64,000 bases of DNA from Polyangiaceae bacterium (GTDB lineage Bacteria > Myxococcota_A > Polyangia > Polyangiales > Polyangiaceae): positions 124,001 to 188,000 of the forward strand of contig JADLEQ010000055.1 in the NCBI GenBank assembly GCA_020846005.1, in the 5' to 3' direction. Shown here piece by piece: positions 16,647-25,486 of the stretch. Each line of letters begins with the position of its first letter. The first letter of the stretch is position 1. The notes under the pieces are model-generated. The model ran no database searches, was not told where the DNA came from, and saw only the letters and a list, made by a program, of their open reading frames with translations. Made by a program: the position numbers and the translations under genes.

Positions 16647-19448
16647 ATGAATACACGAGAAAATTCACGGAGCGAGCCCACCCCGAGCGAGTCCCTCCCA
16701 CGTCGCTTCGGGCGGCTGGTGCTGCTGCAGCAGGTCGCCAAGGGCGGGATGGGGGAGGTGTTCCTCGGGACGCGGCTCGGGATCGAGGGAGCCGAGCGCC
16801 CGTGCGTGGTGAAGCTCATCCGGCGGGAGCACGAGGACGACGCTTCGTTCCTGGCCCGCTTCCTCGACGAGGCCCGCGTGCAGGCCGCGCTGGCGCATCC
16901 GGGCGTGGCGCAGGTGCTCGAGGCCGACCTCGACGAGGCAGGTCGGCCGTACGTGGTCGTCGAGCACGTGGAGGGTCGCAACCTCGGTGAGGTGCGCACG
17001 CGGGCGACACAGCTCGGCGTGCGGCTCCCGTGGCCGGACGTGATCGCCCTCGGCGTGCAGCTCGGCGAGGCGCTCGCGCACGTGCACCACCGCACCGACG
17101 CGGACGGTCGCCCGCTCGAGATCGCCCACCGCGACCTCTCTCCGCAGAACGTCATGGTCGGGTACGCGGGCGACACCAAGCTCATCGACTTCGGCACGGC
17201 GCGCGGGCAGAACCGCCGGAGCCACACCGTCGCGGGCGTGGTGTTCGCCAAGCCCGGGTACGTCGCGCCGGAGGTGGCGCAGCAGACCCCCGGTGGCGCT
17301 CCGGCAGATCTGTACGCCTACGGTGTGATGCTGTGGGAGCTCCTCGCAGGGCGGCGCTTCCTGAGCGGCGACTCGACCGAGCACATGGCCGCCGTCGCGC
17401 GCGGGGACCGGTGCCTGCCCGCCATCGCCACCGAGGTCCGCGCCCCGGCGCAGCTCGACGAGGTGCTGGCGCGCCTGACGGCGACCCGGATCGAGGATCG
17501 CTACGCGAGCGCCCGCGACGCCGTGGCCGACCTGGTCGCCCTCCTCGTCCAGGCGCCGAGCCTCGCCGACGGCGAGCGGGGCGTCCGGGCGCGCGTCGCG
17601 CGGATGATGGAACGGCTCTACCCGGCGGAGCCGGGGCGCTCCCGCGCCGAGTTCCAGCGCCTCGTCGAGCACGCCACGCGAGCCCTCGCGCCGGCGACGG
17701 CCACCACCGGCGCGCCGCCCGCGGCTGCCGCGTCCCCCGCGCCCGCGCCCGCCCTGGCGCCAGCCGACGACACGCTCCTCCCGGGCACCAGCTACCGCCT
17801 CCTCCGCGAGATCGGCCGAGGATCGACGGGCGTGGTCCACGAGGCGCTGCACACCACGCTGGGGCGACGCGTGGCGGTGAAGGTGCTGGCCCCCGAGCTC
17901 GCGGGGAACCGTGAGGCCGCTCAGCGGATCGTCGACGAAGCGCGCGTCGTCGCGCGGATCGAGCACGAGAACGTCGTGCGCGTCCACGACGCCGGGTTCG
18001 CGGCCGATGGCCGCGCGTTCGTCGCGATGGAGCTGATCGACGGGCGCTCGCTGGACGAAGAGCTGGTCGCCTCCACGACGCTCGACTGGCGCGAGGCGGC
18101 GCGGATCGGCGTCGCGGCGTGCCGCGCGCTCGAGGCCGCGCACGCGGCCGGCGTCGTGCACCGCGACATGAAGCCCCAGAACCTGCTGCTCGCCCGCGAC
18201 GGGCGCGTCCTGCTCGTCGACTTCGGCATCGCGAGCCACGCCGCGATCCCGGCGCGTGACGGCGACGAGGCGCTGACGCTGGTCGGGACCCCCGAGTACA
18301 TGGCGCCGGAGCAGATCGCCGGGGGCGCCGAGACGCCGCGCGCGGATCTCTACGCGCTCGGCGTGGTCCTCTTCGAGGCGCTGACCGGGCACCTGCCCCA
18401 CGACGCCGCGTCCCCCATCGAGCTGCTCGACAGCAAGCGACGAGTCCGCCCCCCCTCTCCGAGCGCCTGCGCTCCCAACCGAAGGATCCCCAAGATGATC
18501 GACAAGACGATTTCACGCTCCCTCGAGATGGACGAGAGCCAGCGCTTCGAGAGCGCGGCTCGCATGCGCGAGTCGCTGGAGAGCGCGCTGGGCGCGCCCA
18601 CCAGTGAGAAGCGCCGAACCCGCTGGGCTACGCTGTCGGCGGTCGGCGTCGCGGCGTTCGCGCTCGCCGGAGGCCTCGTCCTCGGCGTCCGCAGCCCGGA
18701 GCTCCGCGCGAGCGTGCTGTCCATGGTCGGCGCGACCCCGCCGGCGACGGTCGCCGCCGCGAGCGACTCGGCCGCTACCGGCGGCGAGGAGCTGGCAGCG
18801 TCGGACGAGGCCGCCCCCGAGAGCGACGAGCCCGCGACCGGCGAGGCGCCGAGCCCCGGCGGCGACGAGGCGGAGCCCGCGCAGCCAGAAGCTCCGAGCG
18901 CCGAACCCGCCGCGGTCGCCGCCGCAGACGGCGAGGAGGAGAGCGACGAGGCGCCGTCGCCCGCGACCGACGACGCCGACCCGGCGCAGGGCGCGCCCGC
19001 CGCTCCGGTGGCCGCCGCCGCGGCGCCCGCCGAGCCGGCGAGCGCCGACGAGGTGGAGATCCGCCAGAAGTCCCCCGCCGAAGAGAAGGCCGCCGCCGAG
19101 CTGGCGCGCGCGGCGGAGATGCTGGCCAAGGGCCAGAAGATCCGAGGCATGCAGCTCATCCGCAAGGTCGGTCGCAACAACCGCAAGGACGCCGAGGTGC
19201 TGAAGACGTGGTCGGAGACGGCCGCGCAGCTCGGCGCGTGGGGCGAGGCCCTCCGCGTCGCGAAGCAGTGGGCCGAGATCGCGCCCGGCGTGGAGTCCCA
19301 CCTTCACCTCGCGCGCATGCAACGCGCCACGGGGAAGCGCGAGCAGGCGATCCAGACCCTCGCGCGAGTCCTGGAGCAGCACCCGAAGAACGAGGACGCG
19401 CGGATGCTGATGCGGATGTACGAGGGCTCCAAGGTCGCCCGGCGCTGA
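16647..19448 (+). CDS. Ser/Thr protein kinase with two kinase domains, membrane segment and TPR-like C-terminus
   Basis: A 933-residue protein with two full kinase domains. Domain 1 (about 21-295) has G-loop KGGMGEV, Lys56 in VVK, HRDLSPQN (161-168) and DFG in LIDFGTA. Domain 2 (about 384-640) has GRGSTG, Lys412 in VAVK, HRDMKPQN (505-512), DFGIA and GTPEYMAPEQ. A single membrane segment near residues 661-682 follows, then an acidic Ala/Glu/Asp-rich linker and a C-terminal helical repeat region (about 800-930) that looks like TPRs (EALRVAKQWAEIAPG; EQAIQTLARVLEQHP). The ATG at 16647 has GAGG upstream; an in-frame TTG at 16593 is less likely. Both catalytic cores look active. Confidence 0.92.
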   Translation: MNTRENSRSEPTPSESLPRRFGRLVLLQQVAKGGMGEVFLGTRLGIEGAERPCVVKLIRREHEDDASFLARFLDEARVQAALAHPGVAQVLEADLDEAGRPYVVVEHVEGRNLGEVRTRATQLGVRLPWPDVIALGVQLGEALAHVHHRTDADGRPLEIAHRDLSPQNVMVGYAGDTKLIDFGTARGQNRRSHTVAGVVFAKPGYVAPEVAQQTPGGAPADLYAYGVMLWELLAGRRFLSGDSTEHMAAVARGDRCLPAIATEVRAPAQLDEVLARLTATRIEDRYASARDAVADLVALLVQAPSLADGERGVRARVARMMERLYPAEPGRSRAEFQRLVEHATRALAPATATTGAPPAAAASPAPAPALAPADDTLLPGTSYRLLREIGRGSTGVVHEALHTTLGRRVAVKVLAPELAGNREAAQRIVDEARVVARIEHENVVRVHDAGFAADGRAFVAMELIDGRSLDEELVASTTLDWREAARIGVAACRALEAAHAAGVVHRDMKPQNLLLARDGRVLLVDFGIASHAAIPARDGDEALTLVGTPEYMAPEQIAGGAETPRADLYALGVVLFEALTGHLPHDAASPIELLDSKRRVRPPSPSACAPNRRIPKMIDKTISRSLEMDESQRFESAARMRESLESALGAPTSEKRRTRWATLSAVGVAAFALAGGLVLGVRSPELRASVLSMVGATPPATVAAASDSAATGGEELAASDEAAPESDEPATGEAPSPGGDEAEPAQPEAPSAEPAAVAAADGEEESDEAPSPATDDADPAQGAPAAPVAAAAAPAEPASADEVEIRQKSPAEEKAAAELARAAEMLAKGQKIRGMQLIRKVGRNNRKDAEVLKTWSETAAQLGAWGEALRVAKQWAEIAPGVESHLHLARMQRATGKREQAIQTLARVLEQHPKNEDARMLMRMYEGSKVARR

Positions 19449-19487
19449 CACCGGATCGCCCCGCCCGCGCCACGCACGGTGGCGCGG

Positions 19488-19525
19488 GGAGATCGCCGCG
19501 CGAGGCAGCTCGCGCGGCGATCTCC
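19488..19525 (+). terminator. Strong hairpin downstream of the double kinase gene
   Basis: GGAGATCGCCGCGCGAG and CTCGCGCGGCGATCTCC form a perfect 17-bp stem around a GCAG loop, 39 bp after the kinase stop. The following bases are GTCTCACC rather than a T-run. It is the longest perfect hairpin I found in the window and probably a transcription terminator or mRNA 3'-end stabiliser. Confidence 0.65.
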
Positions 19526-19719
19526 GTCTCACCCCGAGCCGGCCTGCACGCGGCGCGGGGCGCGACGATCGCGCTCGGCTAGCTCGATCGACCACCGCCC
19601 GCCGGCCGCGAAACGGGGTTCGCACCCGGCGATACCCCGGGCGCGAGCTTGCGTCCGGGCCGCGTGCCCCGTACAGAGCGTCGCGCGTCGGCGCCCACGG
19701 CGACGCGGCCGATCTCTCG

Positions 19720-21144
19720 ATGGCATCCGTCACCGTCCCGGCAGGCGCCAACGTCGTCACGACGGGCTCGCCCTATCTGGCGATCCTCCGCCTCGCGCTA
19801 CCGACGGTGCTGGCGATGCTCACCCAGAGCCTCGTGAACAAGGTGGACATCTTCCTGTTCAAGATGCTCCCCCACCCCGAGGGCTCGAACGCGCAGGCGG
19901 CGATGTTCCCGTCGCTCGTGTTGATCTGGATGTTCGGCGGCTCGCTGAGCGCGATCTCGGTGGGTACGCAGGCGCTCGCCGCCCGGCGCTTCGCGGAAGG
20001 GAAGCACGAGGACGCCGGCGGCGTGCTGGTGAACTCCTGGCTGTTCGCGCTGGCCGCGGGGACGGCGTCGACGATCGTCGCCTACCTGTCGCTCCCGTGG
20101 GTGCTGCGCTTCCTGATCGACGTCCCCGAGGTGCGCGAAGCGGCCCGCGGATACCTGCAGTGGCGCCTGCCGGGCATCGCGTCGATGGTGATGACGTTCT
20201 CGTTCAAGTCGTTCTTCGACGGCCTGGGCAAGCCGTACGTGCACATGGTGAGCTCGCTCGCGATGAACGCGGTGAACATCGCGCTCTGCTTGCTCCTGAT
20301 CTTCGGGAACTGGGGCTTCCCGCAGATGGGGATCGCCGGCGCCGGCCTCGCCGGCTTCGCGGCGACGTGGGTCGGCCTGTTCCTCATGATCGCGTGGTCC
20401 CTCCGCGGACGCTACCGCCGCCAGTACCACCCGTTCGCCGTCGCGCGCCTGGATCGCTCCACGGTCGCGGCCATCCTCCGGCTCTCGATCCCGAGCGGCG
20501 TCGCGACCATCGCGGTGATGACGGGCTTCGTGCTCTTCAGCAAGGTGGTGAGCAAGTTGGACGGCGACGTCGCCCGCGCGGCCACGGGGGGGTCGAACGA
20601 GGCCGTGTACAGCGCCGCGACCACGGTGATCGTGGGCCTGCTCATCCTGACCTTCAGCGCGTGCCTCGCGTTCGGCACCTCGACGGCGACGCTGGTGAGC
20701 CAGTCCCTCGGAGAGGGCGATCCAGAGAAGGCGGAGCGCTTCGGCTGGTCGAGCGTGCGCCTCGGGCTGGCGCTCTTCGGCACGATCGGCTTCCTCGAAG
20801 GCGTGGTCTTCCCACGGGAGATCCTCTCGTTCTTGTCGAGCAGCCCGGCGGTGATCGAGGCGGGCATGATCCCGCTGCGCATGATGGGCCTCTGCACACC
20901 GTTCGTGGCCGTGGGCATGATCCTCACCCAGGCGCTGTTCGGCGCCGGCAACACCCGCTACGTGATGTTCGTCGAGCTGGTGCTCCACTTCACGTGCCTG
21001 ATCCCGGTGGCGTGGCTGCTCGGCATCACGTTCGAGCTCGGGCTCGTCGGCGTGTGGAGCTCGGCGGCGATCTACATGGTGCTGCTCACCGCCGCGATGG
21101 CGTGGAAGTTCGCGCGCGGCGACTGGAAGACGATCCGCATCTGA
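19720..21144 (+). CDS. MATE family multidrug/toxin efflux transporter
   Basis: A 474-residue integral membrane protein with about 12 hydrophobic segments in two homologous halves, as in the NorM/DinF-type MATE family that exports cationic compounds or metabolites by Na+ or H+ antiport. Family-like segments include the N-terminal LALPTVLAMLTQSLVNKVDIFLF, then LPGIASMVMTFSFKSFFDGLGKP and the second-half repeat LCTPFVAVGMILTQALFGAGNTRY. Length is typical. The 271-bp upstream region holds the kinase terminator; the ATG at 19720 has no obvious ribosome site. The substrate is unknown. Confidence 0.9.
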   Translation: MASVTVPAGANVVTTGSPYLAILRLALPTVLAMLTQSLVNKVDIFLFKMLPHPEGSNAQAAMFPSLVLIWMFGGSLSAISVGTQALAARRFAEGKHEDAGGVLVNSWLFALAAGTASTIVAYLSLPWVLRFLIDVPEVREAARGYLQWRLPGIASMVMTFSFKSFFDGLGKPYVHMVSSLAMNAVNIALCLLLIFGNWGFPQMGIAGAGLAGFAATWVGLFLMIAWSLRGRYRRQYHPFAVARLDRSTVAAILRLSIPSGVATIAVMTGFVLFSKVVSKLDGDVARAATGGSNEAVYSAATTVIVGLLILTFSACLAFGTSTATLVSQSLGEGDPEKAERFGWSSVRLGLALFGTIGFLEGVVFPREILSFLSSSPAVIEAGMIPLRMMGLCTPFVAVGMILTQALFGAGNTRYVMFVELVLHFTCLIPVAWLLGITFELGLVGVWSSAAIYMVLLTAAMAWKFARGDWKTIRI

Positions 21145-21161
21145 GCGGCGCGGCGCCGCTC
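21143..21161. terminator. Palindrome between convergent MATE and carB genes
   Basis: GAGCGGCGC-G-GCGCCGCTC is a perfect 9-bp dyad starting within the MATE stop codon and ending 12 bp before the carB stop. It is a candidate bidirectional terminator. Confidence 0.4.
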
Positions 21162-21172
21162 CGAGGCGAACC

Positions 21173-24100
21173 TCAGCGGGCCTCGCGCGCCCGAGCGTGC
21201 CACTCCTGCAGGCTGCGCACCTGCACGGCGGTGCCGGAGAGGAGCGCGACCTCGAGCGAGTCCACCGCCGCGAGCGCCGCCGGCATGGTGGTGAAGTACG
21301 GGATGTTGTGGAGGAGGGCGTTGCGCCGGATGGAGTAGCTGTCCCGGATCGCCTTGGCGCCCTCGGTCGTGTTGATCACGATCTGGATCGAGCCGTCCAT
21401 CACGGCGTCCACTACGTGCGGCGACCCCTCCAGCACCTTGTTGATCGGCGTCGCGGGGATGCGCGCCCGCTGGATGGCCTCGGCGGTGCCGCGCGTCGCG
21501 AGGATGGCGAAGCCGAGGTTCCGTAGGCGACGGGCGAGCTGGACGGCGGCGGCCTTGTCGGCCTCGCGCACGCTGATGAACGCCCGGCCCCGCTCGGGGA
21601 GCTGAAACCCCGCCGCGGCCAACGACTTCCCGAAGGCGAGGGCGGCGCTGGTCGCGATCCCCATCACCTCGCCGGTCGACCGCATCTCGGGGCCGAGGAT
21701 CGTGTCGACGCCGGGGAACTTGCCGAAGGGGAACACGCTCTCCTTGACGGCCACGTGCGTCGGGACCGGGCCATCCTCGAGGCCGAGCGAGTCGAGCGTC
21801 TCGCCCGCCATCACCTTGGCGGCGATCTTCGCCAGTGGCCGCCCGGTCGCCTTGGACACGAACGGGACGGTCCGCGACGCGCGCGGGTTCACCTCGAGCA
21901 CGTAGACGCTGCCGTCCTTCACCGCAAACTGGACGTTCATGAGCCCGACGACGCCCAGCTCGAGCGCGAGCGCGCGCGCCTGCTGCTCGATCGTGCGCAC
22001 GACCTCGGCGTCGAGCGAGTGCGGGGGGAGCACGCTCGTCGAGTCCCCGGAGTGCACGCCCGCCTCCTCGATGTGCTGCATCACCCCGCCGATGATCGCC
22101 CGCCGACCGTCCCCGACGCAGTCCACGTCGACCTCGACGGCGTTGCGGAGGAATTCGTCGATCAGCAGCACCTGCGAGCCGCCCTCCTCGCGCGCGGCCT
22201 CGATCGCGATGCCCACGTAGGCCTCGAGCTCGGACTCCTCGTAGCAGATCATCATCGCGCGCCCGCCGAGCACGTACGACGGCCGGACGAGCACCGGGTA
22301 GCCGATGGACCGCGCGACCTCGCGAGCCTCGTCGACCCCCCGCGCCACGCCTGCGCGCGGGCGTACCAGACCGAGCTTCGACAGCAGCGCGTCGAAGCGC
22401 TCGCGATCCTCCGCGCGATCGATGGCGTCGGCGCTGGTGCCGAGCAGCCGGACGCCGGCGCGCTCCAGCGGGACCGCGAGCCGCAGAGGCGTCTGCCCGC
22501 CGAACTGCACGATGACCCCGAGCAGCTCGCCGCGGCTCGCCTCGGCGCGGACGATGGCGAGCACGTCCTCGAGGGTGAGCGGCTCGAAGTAGAGGCGATC
22601 CGAGGTGTCGTAGTCCGTGGAGACCGTCTCGGGGTTGCAGTTCACCATGACGGCCTCGATCCCGAGCTCGCGCAGGGCGAAGACCGCGTGGCAGCAGCAG
22701 TAGTCGAACTCGATGCCCTGCCCGATGCGGTTCGGCCCCCCGCCGAGGATGATCACCTTACGGCGGTCGCTCGGCTCGCACTCGTCGGCGCGCTCGTGGC
22801 TCGAGTAGAGGTAGGGCGTGCGCGCCGGGAACTCCGCCGCGCAGGTGTCGACGCGCTGGAAGGTCGCGTGGACGCCGAACCGGTCCCGCAGGGCGCGCAC
22901 GGCGTCCTCCGTCATGCCGCGCAGCGCCGCGATCCGGCGGTCCCCGAGGCCCAGGCGCTTGCTCTCGCGGAGCAGCTCCTCGTCGAGTTCCGCCGCCGCC
23001 GTGAGGCGCGCCTCCTGGCGGACGAGGCGGGCGATCTGCTCGAGGAACCAGCGGTCGATGCCGGTCACCTCGTGGACCCGCTCCACCGAGCTCCCGGCGC
23101 GCAGGGCGTCGGCGACGTGAAACAGTCGCTCCGGGGTCGGCCGCGCGATGATGCGCTCGAGCGTCGCGCGGAGGTCGGCGCTGGGCGGCGGGATCGACGG
23201 CGCCCGCGGGCGCGCCGCGGGGGGCGCGTCGTGGCGGAGGTCGCGCGTGGAGGTGGGCTCCTCGGCGAGGGCCTCGTAGTCGACGCGGTCGCGGAGCGAC
23301 TCGAGCCCGTGTTTGCCGGTCTCCAGCGAGCGCGCGGCCTTCTCCAGCGCCTCCGGGAACGTCCGGCCGATGCTCATGACCTCGCCCACGCTCTTCATCT
23401 GCGTGCCGAGGCGCGCCTCGGACCCGGGGAACTTCTCGAAGGCGAACCGGGGCCACTTCACCACCACGTAGTCGATGGTCGGCTCGAACGCCGCGCTCGT
23501 CCCGGTGATGTCGTTCTCGAGCTCGTCGAGCGTGAACCCGACCGCGAGCTTGGCGGCGATCTTGGCGATGGGGTAGCCGGTCGCCTTCGAGGCGAGCGCG
23601 CTCGAGCGCGACACCCGTGGGTTCATCTCGATCACCAGCACGCGACCCGTCCGTGGGTCGACCGCGAACTGCACGTTCGAGCCGCCCGTCTCGACGCCGA
23701 TCTCACGCATCACGACCCGCGCGGCGTCCCGGAGGCGCTGGTACTCACGGTCCGTGAGCGTCATCGCCGGCGCGACCGTGATCGAGTCCCCGGTGTGCAC
23801 GCCCATCGGATCGAGGTTCTCGATGGTGCAGACGACGATGAAGTTGTCCTTCACGTCGCGGATCACCTCGAGCTCGTACTCCTTCCACCCGAGGAGGCTC
23901 TCCTCGACGAGCACCTCGCCGGTGGGGGACTGACTGAGGGCCCACTCCACCTTCGCGGTGAGCTCGCCCGGATGGTGCGCGACCCCGCCGCCGGCGCCGC
24001 CGAGCGTGAAGCTCGGGCGCAGGATCACGGGGTAGCCCGTCCGCTCCGCGATCGCGCGCGCCTCGTCCACGCTCTTCGCATGACCCGAGCGCGGAGACTC

Positions 24101-24523
24101 GAGGCCCGCGCGGGCCATCGCGTCCTTGAAGAGCTGGCGATCCTCGGCCTTGCGGATCGCGTCGACCTGCGCGCCGATCAGCTTGATCCCGAGCCGGGAC
24201 AGCACCCCGCTCTCGTGGAGCTCGATGGCCAGGTTGAGCGCCGTCTGGCCGCCGAGCGTGGGGAGCAACGCGTCCGGCCGCTCGCGCTCCAGGATGGCGG
24301 TGAGCGTCGGCCGGTCGAGCGGCTCGACGTAGGTGCGACGGACCAACTCGGGATCCGTCATGATGGTGGCGGGGTTCGAGTTCACCAGCACCACTTCGTA
24401 CCCGAGGGTCGTGAGCGCCTTCGCGCCCTGGGTGCCGGAGTAGTCGAACTCGCAGGCCTGCCCGATCACGATGGGGCCGGAGCCGATGAGGAGGATCTTG
24501 TGGAGGTCGTCGCGGCGGGGCAT
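21173..24523 (-). CDS. carB: Carbamoyl-phosphate synthase large subunit
   Basis: A 1116-residue ammonia-using synthetase subunit supplying carbamoyl phosphate for pyrimidines and arginine. Two ATP-grasp halves are visible. The first begins [19 protein letters not shown] and contains [17 protein letters not shown] and [20 protein letters not shown]. The second begins after [20 protein letters not shown] and contains [18 protein letters not shown] and [22 protein letters not shown]-terminal MGS-like allosteric domain ([29 protein letters not shown]) completes it. Length exceeds the E. coli enzyme (1073) mainly through a 40-residue segment after the first half. The ATG at 24523 matches the family N-terminus; an in-frame GTG at 24559 is rejected. 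carA is not in the window. Confidence 0.97.
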   Translation of the reverse strand: MPRRDDLHKILLIGSGPIVIGQACEFDYSGTQGAKALTTLGYEVVLVNSNPATIMTDPELVRRTYVEPLDRPTLTAILERERPDALLPTLGGQTALNLAIELHESGVLSRLGIKLIGAQVDAIRKAEDRQLFKDAMARAGLESPRSGHAKSVDEARAIAERTGYPVILRPSFTLGGAGGGVAHHPGELTAKVEWALSQSPTGEVLVEESLLGWKEYELEVIRDVKDNFIVVCTIENLDPMGVHTGDSITVAPAMTLTDREYQRLRDAARVVMREIGVETGGSNVQFAVDPRTGRVLVIEMNPRVSRSSALASKATGYPIAKIAAKLAVGFTLDELENDITGTSAAFEPTIDYVVVKWPRFAFEKFPGSEARLGTQMKSVGEVMSIGRTFPEALEKAARSLETGKHGLESLRDRVDYEALAEEPTSTRDLRHDAPPAARPRAPSIPPPSADLRATLERIIARPTPERLFHVADALRAGSSVERVHEVTGIDRWFLEQIARLVRQEARLTAAAELDEELLRESKRLGLGDRRIAALRGMTEDAVRALRDRFGVHATFQRVDTCAAEFPARTPYLYSSHERADECEPSDRRKVIILGGGPNRIGQGIEFDYCCCHAVFALRELGIEAVMVNCNPETVSTDYDTSDRLYFEPLTLEDVLAIVRAEASRGELLGVIVQFGGQTPLRLAVPLERAGVRLLGTSADAIDRAEDRERFDALLSKLGLVRPRAGVARGVDEAREVARSIGYPVLVRPSYVLGGRAMMICYEESELEAYVGIAIEAAREEGGSQVLLIDEFLRNAVEVDVDCVGDGRRAIIGGVMQHIEEAGVHSGDSTSVLPPHSLDAEVVRTIEQQARALALELGVVGLMNVQFAVKDGSVYVLEVNPRASRTVPFVSKATGRPLAKIAAKVMAGETLDSLGLEDGPVPTHVAVKESVFPFGKFPGVDTILGPEMRSTGEVMGIATSAALAFGKSLAAAGFQLPERGRAFISVREADKAAAVQLARRLRNLGFAILATRGTAEAIQRARIPATPINKVLEGSPHVVDAVMDGSIQIVINTTEGAKAIRDSYSIRRNALLHNIPYFTTMPAALAAVDSLEVALLSGTAVQVRSLQEWHARAREAR

Positions 24524-24617
24524 CGGGGCTCGGCGGGGGTCGGCCGCGCCGGATAGCACGGCTCGGCCCCGCCGGACGGCCCGGCGGCGCGGACGGTAGC
24601 GGGCGCCCCGTCCGTGC

Positions 24618-24623
24618 TAGTTT
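24618..24623 (+). promoter_or_regulatory. Candidate -10 element of the TPR protein gene
   Basis: TAGTTT (context CGTGCTAGTTT) ends 8 bp before the ATG at 24632. No Shine-Dalgarno sequence is present, again consistent with leaderless transcription. Confidence 0.35.
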
Positions 24624-24631
24624 CTCCGGGA

Positions 24632-25486
24632 ATGGCGACGATGGTCCGGCCTGGTTGGGCGCGCGCGATCGCGGCGGCGGCGGCGATCGGGCTCGCTGCG
24701 GCGTGGGCCGCCGGCCAGGCGTCGCCCGACGAGCTCGCGCAGCGTCATTTCGAGTCCGGCGTCGCGTACCTCCAGGAGAGCGACCACGAGAGCGCGCTCC
24801 GTGCCTTCCAGAAGGCGTACGAGCTGTCGAAGCGCCCGGAGATCCTGCTGAACCTCGCCACCGTGTACGAGCGCCAAGGGCGACTCCGCGAGGCCATCGC
24901 CGAGCTGCGCCGCTACCTCGAGCTCGCGCCGACCGGCAAGCACGCCGACACAGTGAAGCTGCGGATCCAGAACCTCGAGCGGCGCGTCGCCGACGAGCCG
25001 CCGCCTGCGGCGAGCGCTTCGGCGTCCGCCGAGCCGCCGGTGGCGCCGCCGCCCTCCGCCGCGACCTCGGCCGCGCCGGCCGCCGGCGCGCCCGCGCGCG
25101 GGGCCACCGGCGCGCCGAGACCGCCGGCGGCCCGTGCAGCCGCGGCGGAGCCGGCGCGGTCGATCGTGCCGTGGGTGTTCGTCGGCGCAGGGGCGCTGGC
25201 GGGGATCGGGGCCGGGGTCACGGGCTTCCTGGCGCAGCGGGAGTACGCGTCGCTCGAGGACGAGTGCAGCCCGAGCTGCACGGACGCCGAGGTCGGGGCG
25301 GGCGAGTCGCTCGCGCTGACGAGCACCGCGCTGACGGGCGTCGCCGTGGTCGGGATCGGCGTCGGGGTGACCCTCCTGCTGCTCGAGGGCCCCACCGAGC
25401 AGCGCCCCGCGGGCTGGCGCCCGCGCGTAGACGTCGCGGTCGGGCCCCGCGCGTCGGGGCTCCGGCTCGACTGGAGGTTCCGTTGA
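24632..25486 (+). CDS. Secreted/membrane TPR-repeat protein
   Basis: A 284-residue protein. It has an N-terminal signal peptide (ARAIAAAAAIGLAAAWAAGQA). A TPR region follows (about 30-115: HFESGVAYLQESDHESALRAF, then LLNLATVYERQGRLREAIAEL). Next are an Ala/Pro-rich linker, two hydrophobic segments (WVFVGAGALAGIGAGVTGFL; ALTGVAVVGIGVGVTLLLL) separated by a small loop with CSPSC, and a short C-terminal strand ending RLDWRFR. The same order of parts is found in the protein at 47651-48427, so the two are probably paralogues. The TTG of the following lipoprotein overlaps its stop. Function unknown. Confidence 0.75.
   Translation: MATMVRPGWARAIAAAAAIGLAAAWAAGQASPDELAQRHFESGVAYLQESDHESALRAFQKAYELSKRPEILLNLATVYERQGRLREAIAELRRYLELAPTGKHADTVKLRIQNLERRVADEPPPAASASASAEPPVAPPPSAATSAAPAAGAPARGATGAPRPPAARAAAAEPARSIVPWVFVGAGALAGIGAGVTGFLAQREYASLEDECSPSCTDAEVGAGESLALTSTALTGVAVVGIGVGVTLLLLEGPTEQRPAGWRPRVDVAVGPRASGLRLDWRFR

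Noticed and set aside
21755-24556. A 933-codon plus-strand frame opposite carB
   Set aside because: carB is certain on the other strand; the opposite frame is a codon-bias shadow.
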